Below, piece after piece: positions 44,831 through 55,884 of a stretch of 64,000 nt of DNA; position 1 is the stretch's first letter; every line of letters begins with the position of its first letter. Both the position numbers and the translations under genes were made by a program. Location of the stretch: assembly GCF_049243985.1 (NCBI RefSeq), contig NC_135372.1, forward strand, positions 73,309,818 through 73,373,817, read 5' to 3'. The DNA comes from Paroedura picta. Taxonomy: Eukaryota; Chordata; Lepidosauria; Squamata; Gekkonidae. Under the pieces are notes generated by a model. That model did no database searches, was not told the DNA's origin, and saw only the letters and a list, made by a program, of their open reading frames with translations.

Positions 44831-47559
44831 TAATAAATTAAGTATATTTTGAAGTAAAACAGCACCATGGTTTCAAAACGGCATCTAAGCATAATGGTTT
44901 CAGATAGGTACAGTTGTTCTTCATTGAAGTTCTTTAAAAAGACCTAGCCACATATTTTCCTCCTTTGCCACACAGAATGTAGTGATCTCTCTCCTAACAC
45001 CTCACTCTTCACTCATTCAACTCTTTTCTCCCCTTTCTGGCTTCCAAATCCTCTCTACAAACCAGTCAACTTCAATCCTTAGGGTACAGCTACCATCTGA
45101 TCATAAAACACTTCAATCACCCATCCAGCCTTCCTTTCTTACCCTAGAAGCCTTCTTTTTAAACCAGAGCATCAGAACAACATATACATAAAACCTAACA
45201 TTAAATCATAGAAATAAAACACATACAAAATAGTTTCATAGTAAAACATCACACATCCACTAGTATGCCAAGCTTTTAAATAATAAGGCCCAGATGAACA
45301 TCTGTGAATGATGAGGAAGTCCAGGTCCATTTGTAGTTCCACTATTGTGCATCATAACCAAGAATTCATACTGAACAAGGATGCGTTGTTACCTCACATA
45401 CAGCTGTTCCAAAACAAAAGTGATCCCTGTACCTAGTAGTAAAATTACTGAGCCCAATGTGGATGATGAAAACAGCAATGGACTTTGACTTATTCACAAG
45501 ATTTTCTATGTATGCTGAATAACATCTCTGAAAATCAATCAAAAGAAAAAAATACAACAATATTCTGATAAGAACTGAAAGTGCTCCAGAAAGGGATAGA
45601 ATATTGAAAGTGACTGAGTATAAATTAAAGAAAAAATTGCAAGGTGTCAGCCTACACAAGCCTCTGAGATAAAAGAATCACAAATAACTATATCTATCCG
45701 AGAACTGTGCTCAGAAAATAAAATGCAGGTATTTATAGTTAACTGGAGATTAAAAATTTGCTTCTGCTATCATAATCATGTATGGTTTATTTTGTAATGT
45801 AATGCTACAATAGTCAGATCTTACCACCACACTCTTACCATATTAGTATGTAAATTTTAAGGTGGTTGAACACAAACAACTTACTCTACTCGTGTCTATT
45901 CATAAGTTAACATACACAGAGTAGCACCATGTTCATAAAGAATTGTTAAAAGTATGAGCAATAATAATGTGCAGCATTGGCAGAAACAATAGCAAGATGA
46001 TTTTGATTTAAATACATAGAATTTTCCTGTTGTCCCTTCAAACTGTCTGAAGGCTTTCTGCAATTTGTGTTCCATGAATGGAATAATAATATGAACCTAC
46101 CTAGTTGCCCAAAAGACGCATATCTAAGGGTAGAAGCATATACTCTGAATCTTAATAACTTTGACCACTGTTTTTAAGATGGGTAACTGTGTTTGTGTCT
46201 GAAGTTCATTAAAGCTCAAACCCTGCCACAAATTTTGTTAGTCTTTAAAGTGTTATGGGACTTTTACTCTTTGATGATTATTTAACAGTCACTATACAAT
46301 ACCTGTACACCTGGAAACATGCTGCCAATATCAAATGTTAACTCCTCTAAGAATTTAAATTCACAAGAACACTGGAAACCTTCCAATCATGTCTAAGGCC
46401 TTCCTAAGTGTTAATTTTCTAACCAACAAATACAAGGCCAAGATATTTTAATATCTGTAATACATCTTCGTCATCCTTGCAAACAGAACACACAATGAAC
46501 ATTTATGCTTCTATCTTACATGAACTACTGATTTGTGATAGGCACAGAAAATAAAGAACCAGAAAGGCTCCACTCCTTTTCTTACTATACACACTGAAAG
46601 AGGTTGTTTCAGTAAACCTAAAAAATATTTAAAATTATTATGGGTAGGTTAATGGTAAGACAAAGTTTACACACAAAATATGAAGGTTCTTTTGTAAGTA
46701 TAAATTTGAACTTCAATGCCAGCTTCAAAGTATAATTTTGAACTTCAATGTCACAACTAAAATTCCAAGTAATTTCAACTTTCCCTCTCCACCAAAGACT
46801 TCAGTAGGTCTGACAACAATTATTCATTAAAACTGTCAGTCTTTGATCAAATATGAGCAATTTGCTTTATTAAAATGAGCTTCACTAGTAACACCAAAAG
46901 TTACAAGCCCACAACACATTTTACTAGCCTATGCATTCCATGTTGAGTCATTTGCAGCCTAAAAAGGATGGAAATCCCTTAAGAGTCAGCAGAAAGTAAT
47001 GAGTAGACTACTGATGGATGTGGGACATCCACATTCAAATCTGGGCTCAGTGATACCAGGCGGACTGGGGGAACTGTACCTCTCTGCCTATCCTATCCCA
47101 CAACACTGTTGTGCAACGGAAATAACACTTTTAATCCCTTCAGTTGAGATAATATTGATCTAACCAATTAACATTTGAGACAAACAATAATTCATCCCCG
47201 GACTAGCACTTAACTTTAGAGAATGTTTACAAGAATAAACGTTGTCAGAACTCAGCTGGCCCCAAACATACATCGCCACTTTCCGGAGCAAAGGCAAGAG
47301 TTAACAACCCAAGCGAACACCCTTGCCTTCCTAAATGTTCAACGATGGAAAAACAGAGGCCAGGGGCGGGAACAGGATCCACGACCTCCAACACTATTAA
47401 CATGCCTCCGTCAATCCACTTCCCCTTCAAGCCAATAAAAGTAAAGCCTGCATGATTTCACAAACACCATCCCTACTTTCGCACTTGGTGGATTTCCCAC
47501 TCGCATCCTAAGAAAGAAAGAAAGCGACAACTTGGATAGAGCCTTGCTGTCCCAAAGAG

Positions 47560-48330
47560 TAACAGGCCAGCCCCCCCCCCCCGAAAGGCACCAGTCTTCC
47601 TTCCTTCCTCCTCCTCTCGCAGGGCCGCCCTCCATCTACCCAAGTCCCAGGAGGCCGGTGAGCCCTCAAGAGACCGGCCGACTACCTAGCGCCAGACGTC
47701 AGTCGCCAGGCCCGTCGTGGGACCTTCCTCCCGCCCCCGGGCAACTAACTTATGGGAAACGAAAGCAACGCGATAGGCGGCAGCGGCGGTGCAACAAGTT
47801 CCCTGCCGGGCCCGGACTCGGCTCCCCCTTCCCCCTCGGCCTCCTCCTCCTCCCTCCCCGCCCTCCTCCGCCGCCCGCGGCTCTCCCTCACCTCCGCCAT
47901 GTTCGCCGCACAGCTGGGGCGGGCCGAGCCAGGAGAGGAGAGTCACATCACCGCTGCGGCGAAGGAGGAGGAAACGGCACGGAGGGGCAGCAGGAGCGGC
48001 GGCGGTCACCGTCTCTGAGGAGGCAGCGGAGGGAGGGAGGAAGGCAGGCAGGCAGGCAGGGAGGAGAAGGTCTGCAACGTCACCGCGCAAAGGGGGCGGG
48101 CGCGCCCACGACACCGCCTCTCCCCCTGGCCCCGCCCCATTCTGTATGCGCGCGGGCGAGTCACGAGACTGAAGCTCCCGCTTTCCGACGTAGTTCAACG
48201 CCAGTTCTGTGGAAAAGCGGCGCGCGCTCTCCCCCGCCGCTCGCACAAACGGTCTCTTCGTGACCGGCTCCAAGGGGGGGGGGGGTTCTGCTCCTGATGG
48301 CTTTCTTAAATCGTCGCAACCCGCCCCCCC
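47560..48330. promoter_or_regulatory. CpG-island promoter of MIER1
   Basis: The only strongly CpG-rich stretch with a gene start. GC boxes include GGGGCGGGCC (about 47917), GGGGGCGGGCG (48092) and GCCCCGCCCC (48129). No TATA box is seen. In human the gene head-to-head with MIER1 is DNAI4 (WDR78), whose start lies within a few bases of MIER1, so the island may fire in both directions. Large open frames here are effects of GC content. Confidence 0.75.
47892..47900 (-). CDS. MIER1: MIER1 exon 1 coding part (Met-Ala-Glu)
   Basis: ATGGCGGAG followed directly by donor GTGAGG. MAE then joins in phase to PSVESASP of the microexon, as in human. The start lies in AACATGGCGGAG, which also resembles a YY1 site overlapping the start codon. 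The 5' UTR lies upstream, toward about 47960, with no clear end. Confidence 0.88.
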
Positions 48331-48608
48331 CTTTCTTCCTGACGCTGACATTTTCATGGTGGTGGTGGTGGTTTTTAGCAAGTGGACCAGCGAAAAAATG
48401 GGGAACCCTAAACTTCAGCCAGCCAGCCATAACTGGTCAGGACAAAGTCATAAGCAAATGCTCTGTCGTGCTACCTCTTCTTCGGGTCATAGGTTTTTGT
48501 CTTTCATGCACGATGGTTACTCTGTGTGGAATCCAACTTCTTTCTACATAACGTTTATGTTAGATTAATTAAAATGAATAAAAATGGAGGGAAGTCTATA
48601 GAGAATAT
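48331..48608. other. Upstream flank of MIER1, unassigned
   Basis: A non-repetitive stretch. By synteny the first exon of DNAI4 on the + strand would be expected near here. The + strand frame 48209-48568 crosses it, but I do not recognise the protein and cannot confirm a donor site. Confidence 0.3.
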
Positions 48609-48609
48609 T

Positions 48610-48718
48610 TGTTGTTAGTTGCGAAGTTGTGTCTGACCCATCATGACCCCATGGACAATGATCCTCCAGGCCTTCCTCTACTATACCATTTCCCGGAGTC
48701 CATTTAAGTTCGCAGTAG
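48610..48718 (+). mobile_element. BovB-related 3'-end fragment, copy 1
   Basis: Contains GTTGTGTCTGACCCATCATG and ACCCCATGGACAATGATCC, resembling the BovB/RTE 3' region. A Sauria SINE follows immediately in opposite orientation. Confidence 0.6.
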
Positions 48719-48994
48719 AGAAAGGTAAAGGTATCCCCTGTGCAAGCACCGAGTCATGTCTGAGTGATGCTCTCTAGCGTTTTCATGGCAGACTCAATAG
48801 GGGGTGGTTTGCCATTGCCTTCCCCAGTCATTACCGTTTACCCCCCAGCAAGCTGGGTACTCATTTTACCGAACTCAGAAGGATGGAAGGCTGAGTCCAT
48901 CATGAGCCGGCTGCTGGGATCTAACTCCCAGCCTCATGGACAGAGCTTCAGACAGCATGTCGGCTGCCTTATCACCCTGTACCACAAGAGGCTC
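48719..48994 (-). mobile_element. Sauria-type SINE
   Basis: An inverted copy of the SINE at 42880-43164, from the AAAGGTAAAGGTATCCCCTG tail to the GAGGCTC head. A short middle part of the 3' region is missing. No clear target duplication. Confidence 0.85.
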
Positions 48995-49120
48995 TAAAAA
49001 AAGAAGACACTTAGTCCAAGCTTAAAACCAAAATGGATCCATCCACACTCATTCTTCTATCCTTGCCTGGATCAATTCAACTGACCACATAGTAAACAAA
49101 TATTCCAGAATACTGCAGCT

Positions 49121-49585
49121 CTATGTTGTTGTTTTAGGTGCGAAGTCGTGTCCGACCCATCGCGACCCCATGGACAATGATCCTTTAGGCCTTCCTGTCC
49201 TCTACCACAGTGGTCCCCAACCTTTTTATCACTGGGGACCACTCAACGCTGGGGACCACTCACCGGGGACCACTCAACCCCTTTTACTGAGGCCCGGTGG
49301 GGGGGGTAGTTTACTCCTCTACTCTCAACCACTGCCCTAGCGCTCTCTGATTGCTATGATAATGTTTAAATATCCCTTCAAAATAAGAGACAGACACACC
49401 ACAACAATGAAGTGTGTTGTAAAGGGCTGGGTGGGGTGAAGTAAAGGGCCGGGGGGGGGGAGAAGGGGTCCTTTGGGGCCCACCGCCAATTAGTCGAAGG
49501 ACCACATGTAGTCCGCGGCCCACAGGTTGGGGATCGCTACTCTACTATTTCCCAGAGTCCATTTAAGTTCGCAGTAGAGAACATA
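49121..49585 (+). mobile_element. BovB-related 3'-end fragment, copy 2, split by a hAT element
   Basis: The same sequence as 48610-48718 (GTCGTGTCCGACCCATCGCG...CCATTTAAGTTCGCAG), interrupted at 49208-49539 by a hAT element. It is followed at the same relative point by a Sauria SINE. Confidence 0.65.
49208..49539 (+). mobile_element. hAT non-autonomous element, copy 1
   Basis: Starts CAGTGGTCCCCAACCTTT and ends GGTTGGGGATCGCTA. Flanking octamers CTCTACCA (49200-49207) and CTCTACTA (49540-49547) differ by one base. It is an inverted relative of the copy at 53395-53712. No transposase remains. It lies inside a BovB-related fragment. Confidence 0.88.
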
Positions 49586-49856
49586 AATGTAAAGATATCC
49601 CCTGTGCAAGCACCAAGTCATGTCTGACCCTTGGGGTGATGCTCTCTAGCGTTTTCATGGCAGACTCAATACGGGGTGGTTTGCCAGTGCCTTCCCCAGT
49701 CTGTTTACCTACCAGCAAGCTGGGTACTCATTTTACCAAACTCGGAAGAATGGAAGGCTGAGTCAACCTTGAGCTGGCTGCTGGGATTGAACTCCCAGCC
49801 TCATGACTGCATGTCTGCATGTCTGCTGCTTTACCACTCTGCGCCACAAGAGGCTC
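49586..49856 (-). mobile_element. Sauria-type SINE with 11-bp TSD
   Basis: A full-length inverted copy with head GAGCCTCTTGTGGCGCAGAG (- strand) and a TTTACATT-like tail. It is flanked by perfect 11-bp repeats TAGAGAACATA (49575-49585 and 49857-49867), as expected for LINE-driven insertion. Confidence 0.92.
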
Positions 49857-49869
49857 TAGAGAACATAGA

Positions 49870-50850
49870 AAGCTCAAAAAAGTGGGACAAGATAAAAGCC
49901 AAAACTGGCCAGAACAGGTATTGAACGAGTACTGCAAAAAAACTCCAGAACAAGAAGTGTAACTCTTGCATTTTATTTCAACTGTTCCAGGCCAAAATAT
50001 CCATGGAACACTCCAGAACAGACATTAAACAAGCAAGAGAACTACAAAAAACAGAGGAATGCATTAAAGATACTTGAGAACAATATTTTGGAAGTGAAGA
50101 TGTGTAAGTCATACTCCTTTATTAACCCGTTTTGGGGCAAAATGCCTCTGGAATCGACTGAAATTGGCTTTAAACAAATAATACTACTGTGAAAAACAAC
50201 GTTAACATGTTAAAGGCACTCCAGGACAATATTTTGGAACTTTAAATGCAGACAGTGTATGCTTACTTGAGATGCCTCTCCCTGGGATGCCCGTCTACGT
50301 GCCCAATAATTTTTATGAGGCTTTTTAAAGGTACTATGATTTGTTTAATGCCCATTCCAGCCCATTCTGGGGTGTTCCTGAGTTATTTTAGCCCCAAACA
50401 GGTTAATATGAGCACAAAACATGTTTGGATTTCCAAAATTTTGTTCTGGAGTGCCTTAATGTCCCACTGTTTTTTGAGGTGCTATTATTTGATGTCCTTT
50501 CTAGCCTGTTCCAGGGTGTTCTAGAGGCATTTTGGCTTAGAATGGGTTCATAAAGGAGTGAGAGTTATACTTCTTCATTTCTAAAATATTTTCCAGTGTC
50601 TGTAACGCAGCCCACTGTTTTTTTGCTGAACTCTTGTTCATTTAATGCTAGTTCTGGCCTGTTCCAGGCTATTCCAGAGTTTTTTTGGTCTGTAAAGAGT
50701 TAATAAAGGTGCAGGATTTCTGCCTTTTCATTTCTAAAATATTGATCCCAAGTATCGGTAATGCATCCCACTTTTTGTGGCTCTCTTGTTTGTTTAATGC
50801 CCCTTCTGGCCTATTCCAGGCCTATTCCAGGTCATTCTGGCCAAAACACG
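49870..50850. repeat. Inverted cluster of ~150-bp tandem repeats
   Basis: On the right side, diverged units on the + strand recur with the marker TTTAATGC (50344, 50488 as TTTGATG, 50641, 50793), spacing 144-153 bp. Each has TTCTGGCCTGTTCCAGG-like and CATTTCTAAAATATT-like blocks. On the left side (to about 50230) two to three units run in the opposite orientation, with GTTTAAT-type markers read on the - strand about 145 bp apart. There is no coding sequence. It may be a foldback element with tandem-repeat arms or a small satellite block. Confidence 0.7.
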
Positions 50851-51940
50851 AGCCTTCATTTGAATATAATGGTGAAGTGGAGCCTGGGAGATGCTCAATC
50901 CAGATTCATGTGATTGGACAAGAGGGAGGGTGGGACGTTTTTGGAAGTATAAAAACAAAGATTTTCCTAGATTAGAATATATATGCATCTGGCTGTATAT
51001 GCTGTTTCAGTTCTCCATCTGGAAGAACAGCTTCTCAGGACTACTAAGAATGAATATAATGTGAAAAATTGTGTGAAGTTTACTGGTTGAACTTGGTTAG
51101 TCATGAAGAAAATGCAAAATAATTGCTTTGGAAAGAGGGATTTAGCTAGTAATTAAGTAGCAAGTCATAGGATAAGATTTATCTGTTCCTAGCTCTTAGA
51201 AGAAAAGGAAAGAGAGAATTGTTTTTATACTACCCAAAGGAGTCTCAAAGCGGTTTGCAATCACCTTCCCTTCCCTGTGAGTTAGGTGGGGCTGTGAGAG
51301 CTCTGAGAGAACTAACAGCACTATTGTTCAAAATGCTTTTTCTGTATGTTAAGAATAACCATGCTTTCTGAACAATATGAAAATAGAAGGATAGAAAAGG
51401 AAGCAAACTTTAGGAACATTAACTTCCTTTTCTCAGATTAACATGGCTATTAGGTTGATAACATCACAAATATGTTCCTAACTTTAACAAATGTTTGTTT
51501 TTAGTTTATAAAGTTATTCACAGAAGACCAATAACATATAACAGGGAAAGTTATGATTAGGTTTCAAAACACTGATGACTTTGAGGGAAAAGACCATCGC
51601 TGTGCTTGCAGATGAGGTTAATCTAGACAATTACATCTCAGGTATCTGCCACAATGTAAAGCAGTTATACTGAGTAACTTGGAAGCCATGTTTGGCTCTG
51701 ACATGTATCTGTGGCTCTTCTGGGCACTTTCTGGTGAAACCTGCCCCAGTTTGGGATAATTTCATTATTACTATAGGCCTGAAATAAAACTAGCAGTTTT
51801 ATATTTACAACACAATTTATCTATGATAATTATATCAAAATTGTGGAGATACAGGCATTCTGTATCTGAGTCTGTGTGAACATATGAACTTATTTGCCAT
51901 GATGGTATTGTGAACATTGAATCGGACTGCCTTATACTGG
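50851..51940. other. Non-coding stretch right of the tandem cluster
   Basis: No gene is recognised. A partial CORE/MIR-like SINE in inverse orientation lies at about 51195-51312, recognisable from its GGAGTCTCAAAGCGGTTTGC segment. The rest is AT-rich without clear features. Confidence 0.5.
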
Positions 51941-52133
51941 GGGCCATTCTGCACTTCTAAAAGCATAGCGTTAAACCAGAGCAATTGCTTAACACTATTG
52001 AAAATTGCGCCCCCTGCCATTTCTCACCATTCGTTCTCTCGGCTTCTTCTCACGCTTTCTCCCACTTCCTGGCACTCCGCACGGCTGATTAAAATGGTGG
52101 AGGAGAGGGACTCACCCCTACTTGTCAATCATG
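51941..52133. mobile_element. Broken terminal part of a TIR DNA transposon
   Basis: Begins GGGGGCCATTCTGCACTTC, similar to the ends of the element at 55885-56366 (GGGCCTATTCTGCGCAT). The other end was not found; the CR1 element begins directly after it. Confidence 0.4.
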
Positions 52134-54757
52134 GCAAGGGGCCTGTCTATTGACCAACAGGCAAGAGTTGGTGGATGAGGTGAAGGAGATGGGGACCCTA
52201 AGGGGAAGTGACCATGTCCTCATAGAAATCCTTTTGAGATGGGGGGGCAAGGAAGCTTGTAGCCAGACGTGGATGTTGGATTTTCGTAGGGCAGACTTTA
52301 ATAAACTCAGAGACATGATGAGTGTCATACCATGGACGAGAATGCTGGAAGGGAAGGAAGCATGTGAAGGGTGGGCACAAGAGCTATTGCATGCTCAATC
52401 CATGACTATCCCAGAAAGACGAAAACACTGCAGGAGCTCTATGAAGCCTATTTGGATGAACAGAGAACTTCAAGAGGAACTAAGAAAGAAAAGGGAAATG
52501 TTCAGGAAATGGAGGGTAGGACAGAGCTCTAAAGAAGAGTACCTACAGGTTACTAGGCACTGTAGATCAATCATCAGAAAAGCCAAAGCTGAGAGTGAGC
52601 TAAGATTGGCCAGGGAAGCCCACTGTAACAAGAAAAGATTTTTCAGTTATGTGAGGAGCAAACATAAAGTAAAGAAGGCAATAGGCCCACTGTTGGGTGC
52701 GGATGGACAAACTCTAACGGAGGATGCAGAGAAAGCAGAAAGGCTCAGCGCCTATTTTACATCTGTTTTTTCCCACAGGTCAAAGGGTTTAGGCACATCT
52801 AGAGATGGCAGTAGCCAAAGGATAGTGTCTGGGTGGCAAGTTGGTATGGACAGAGAGGTTGTCGAGAGACATTTAGCTGCACTGGATGAGTTCAAATCCC
52901 CTGGGCCAGATGAAATGCACCCAAGAGTGCTCAAAGAACTTTCCAGAGAACTTGCACAACCCTTGTCCATCATCTTCAGGACCTCTTTAAGGACTGGAGA
53001 TGTCCCGGAGGACTGGAAGAGAGCAAACATTATTCTAATCTTCAAAAAAGGGAGGAAGGATGACCCGGGAAACTACAGAACAGTGAGTCTGACCTCTGTT
53101 GTGGGGAAGATAATGGAGCAGATATTAAAGGGAGCGATCTGCAAACATCTGGAGGACAATTTGGTGATCCAATGAAGTCAATATGGATTTGTCTCCAACA
53201 GGTCCTGACAGACCAACCTGGTTTCCTTTTTTGACCAAGTGACAGGTTTGCTGGATCGTGGAAATTCGGTTGATGTCGTTTACTTGGATATTAGTAAAGC
53301 TTTTGATAAGGTTCCCCATGATATTCTGATGGATAAATTGAAGGACTGCAATCTGGATTTTCAGATAGTTAGGTGGATAGGGAATTGGTTAGAGTAGCGA
53401 TCCCCAACCTGTGGGCCGCAGACCACATGTGGTCCTTCGACTAATTGGAGGTGGGCCCCAAAGGACGCCTTCTCCCCCCCCCCCAGGCCCTTTACTTCCC
53501 CCCCCCTCCCGGCCCTTTACAACACACTTCATTGTTGTGGCGTGTCTGTATCTTATTTTGAAGGGATGTTTAAACATTACCATAGCGATCAGAGAGCGTT
53601 AGGGCAGTGGTTGAGAGTAGAGGAGTAAACTACCCCCCACACACACACACACACCGGGCCTCAGTAAAAGGCATTGAGTGGTCCCCGGTGATAAAAAGGT
53701 TGGGGACCACTGGGTTAGAGAACTGCACTCAAAGAGTTGTTGTCAATGGAGTTTCATCAGACTGGAGGGAGGTGAGTAGCGGGGTACCTCAGGGCTCGGT
53801 GTTCGGTCTGGTACTTTTTAACATATTTATTAATGATCTAGATGAGGGGGTAGAGGGACTACTCATCAGGTTTGCAGATGACACCAAATTGGGAGGACTG
53901 GCAAATACTTTGGAAGATAGAGACAGAGTTCAACGAGATCTGAACACAAAGGAAAAATCGGCAAATGAGAACAAGATGCAATTTAATAAAGATAAGTGTA
54001 AAGTTCTGCATCTGGGTCAGAAAAATGAAAAGCATTCCTACTGGATGAGGGATATGGTTCTAGGTAACACTGTGTGTGAACGAGACCTTGGGGTACTTGT
54101 GGATTGTAAGCTAAACATGAGCAGGCAGTGTGATGCAGCGGTAAAAAAGGCAAATGCCATTTTGGGCTGTATCAACAGGGATATCAAAATCACAAGATGT
54201 CATAGTCCCATTGTATACGGCACTGGTCAGACCACACCTGGAGTACTGTGTGCAGTTCTGGAGGCCTCACTTCAAGAAGGATGTATTTAAAATTGAAAGG
54301 GTACAGAAGAGAGCGACGAAGATGATCTGGGGCCAAGGGACCAAGCCCTATGAAGATAGGTTGAAGGACTTGGGAATGTTCAGCCTGGAGAAAAGGAGGT
54401 TGAGAGGGGACATGATAGCCCTCTTTAACTATTTGAAAGGTTGTCACTTGGAGGAGGGCAGGAAGCTGTTCCTGTTGGCTGCAGAGAAAAGGATGCGCAG
54501 TAATGGGTTTAAACTACAAGTACAGCGATATAGGCTAGATATCAGGAAAAAAAATGTCACAGTCAGAGTAGTTCAGCAGTGGAATAGGCTGCCTAAGGAG
54601 GTGGTGAGCTCCCGCTCACTGGCAGTCTTCAAGCAAAGGTTGGATAAACATTTTTCTTGATGCTTTAGGACGCTTTGGGCTGATCCTACATTGAGCAGGG
54701 GGTTGGACTAGACGGCCTGTATGGCCCCTTGCAACTCCATGATTCTATGATTCTACT
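52134..54757 (+). mobile_element. CR1 LINE, long, interrupted by a hAT element
   Basis: A 5'-truncated CR1. The frame 52150-53172 holds the end of the endonuclease and the start of reverse transcriptase (FKSPGPDEMHPRVLKEL, NYRTVSLTSVVGKIMEQIL). A stop at 53173-53175 and another soon after interrupt QYGFVSNRS. YLDISKAFDKVPHDILMDKL follows, then the hAT insertion at 53395-53712, then SSGVPQGSVFGLVLFNIFIN and the catalytic FADDTKL. The C-terminal part, with a frameshift near 54200, ends in QQWNRLPKEVVSS. The 3' UTR closes with the CR1-typical ATTCTATG repeats. Confidence 0.93.
53395..53712 (-). mobile_element. hAT non-autonomous element, copy 2, nested in CR1
   Basis: A 318-bp element with ends TAGCGATCCCCAACC and GGTTGGGGACCACTG. 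It has perfect 8-bp target duplications GGTTAGAG (53387-53394 and 53713-53720). It contains a poly-C region and a short CA repeat. It is younger than the CR1 that it splits. Confidence 0.93.
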
Positions 54758-55013
54758 TTCTCTCAGTTTTAAAGGGAAAGCAATGCAAGCAATCTTTTTA
54801 TTTTTAAGTAGAAAATCTCCATTGCTATGCCTATGCATCTAATCATAGATGCATAGTGCATATTTTCACTGGATATGCCAGAGAGTGTACCTAAGACTTT
54901 CTGCATGTCAAGCAGAGGTTCTGCTACTGATCCATGGTTCCTCCACTTTAATGCCAAAACCATGTCCATCATGTGTTTAGGAGTAGACAGAACAAACCCT
55001 GGACCACCTAGAG
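54758..55013. other. Unassigned stretch between CR1 and a CG-rich block
   Basis: Contains a SINE-like remnant near 54895-54945 (TCTGCATGTCAAGCAGAGGT). No gene is seen. Confidence 0.4.
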
Positions 55014-55315
55014 CAGTGGTCTGCAACCTTCCGGTTGCTATGGACCGCTGTGCTGGAGTGGGGGGAGAGGGTGGCCCGGGGCCCGTGCACGCGCGGCAGC
55101 CCCAGCGCAAACGCGCATGCATGGACTTGCCACACATGCGCGTTTGTGCCTGGTGGGTGCAAGCACACATGCGTGGCAGTCCGCACATGCATGCGTGCGC
55201 AGTGCTTCCGCGTGTGCGCATTTGCACCCTTGCCGGGCACAAACGCACGTGCACGGCAGTCCGCGCATGCGCATTTGCGCCACCGCCATGCTACCTGCCT
55301 ACCCACAGTGACCCC
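55014..55315. repeat. CG/CA-rich alternating purine-pyrimidine block with hAT-like start
   Basis: Begins CAGTGGTCTGCAACC, a Charlie-type hAT end. It continues as about 230 bases rich in GCGCATGCATG-, CACATGCGCG- and CGCATTTGCGCC-like words, repeated imperfectly every 30-45 bases. Such alternating purine-pyrimidine DNA can adopt the Z form. Open frames up to 227 codons on both strands arise from lack of TAA and TAG and are not genes. Confidence 0.6.
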
Positions 55316-55394
55316 AATTTCATGTCCAAGTGATCCCACCCCACCAAAACTCCCCAGAATCCAGCCTGGCCTGGAGGAAATTCACCTACCATCC

Positions 55395-55615
55395 ACAGTA
55401 GGCTTGCCTGAGGCGGCCAGCACCTTGGTACAGGGGGGAGGAGTGTTGCCAGTGGCAGCACACGACCTGGCACCTGCATACAGGCACAGAGCTCTGCTCC
55501 TGTGTGCGTGCACCAACTGGCACATTGCCTCCAGCGCCGCCCTCTCCTCCCCGCACCACGGCGCTGGTCGCCTCAGGCTTGAATGGCTGCTGATGCAGCC
55601 GAAGTACACAAGCCT
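55395..55615. repeat. GC-rich imperfect inverted repeat
   Basis: The left arm, AGGCTTGCCTGAGGCGGCCA, is echoed in inverse at about 55563-55585 (GGTCGCCTCAGGCTT). The middle is GC-rich with no coding signal. It may be a foldback transposon like the structure at 27490-27640. Confidence 0.5.
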
Positions 55616-55884
55616 AATCCACAGTGGCGATCAGCAATTCCCTGGGTATGCAAGGAAGGCCACAAGAGACAAATACTGGCACATCCCTTCCTGCCCACCC
55701 ACACATAATCTACCTTAAAATCAGCATTTCTGTTAGATGACTATCTCGCCTCTGCTTAAAAACCTCCGAAGAAGGAGAACCCACCCCTTCCCAAAGATGC
55801 CTGTTCCACTGAGGAACCGCTCTGTCAAGAACCTCTGGATTTTTAGCCAAAAATTCTTTTGAATTAATTTCAACCCATTTGTTC

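Larger units (their letters stand above)
39833..47891 (-). other. MIER1: MIER1 intron 1
   Basis: An 8-kb first intron. It carries LINE tails (40050-40175, 43795-43900), a 25-bp tandem duplication (40356-40405), a Sauria SINE inside a 98-bp duplication (42880-43164), a palindromic MITE (44150-44285) and a GC-richer unclassified element (44505-44830). Mammals have an alternative first exon (3A) in this intron; I searched by eye for its peptide and did not find it. Confidence 0.65.

Noticed and set aside
39833-47891. The mammalian alternative MIER1 exon 3A
   Set aside because: I looked for a frame resembling its hydrophobic N-terminal peptide followed by a donor and found none; absence by eye is weak evidence.
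47532-48381. Frames of 243 codons (+) and 231 codons (-) over the CpG island
   Set aside because: Both are Pro/Arg/Gly/Ala-rich products of GC-rich DNA with no domains, and they overlap the MIER1 first exon and promoter.
48209-48568. A 119-codon + strand frame as a possible DNAI4 first exon
   Set aside because: Position fits synteny, but I do not recognise the protein and see no convincing donor site; part of it translates a GGT repeat.
49870-50850. A CRISPR-like array
   Set aside because: Units are ~150 bp, diverged and directly adjacent with no spacers, and the host is a vertebrate.
54769-55718. Several long frames on both strands, Cys/His/Ala-rich
   Set aside because: They arise from a CG/CA-rich alternating repeat lacking TAA and TAG; the peptides repeat the DNA pattern and match no domain.
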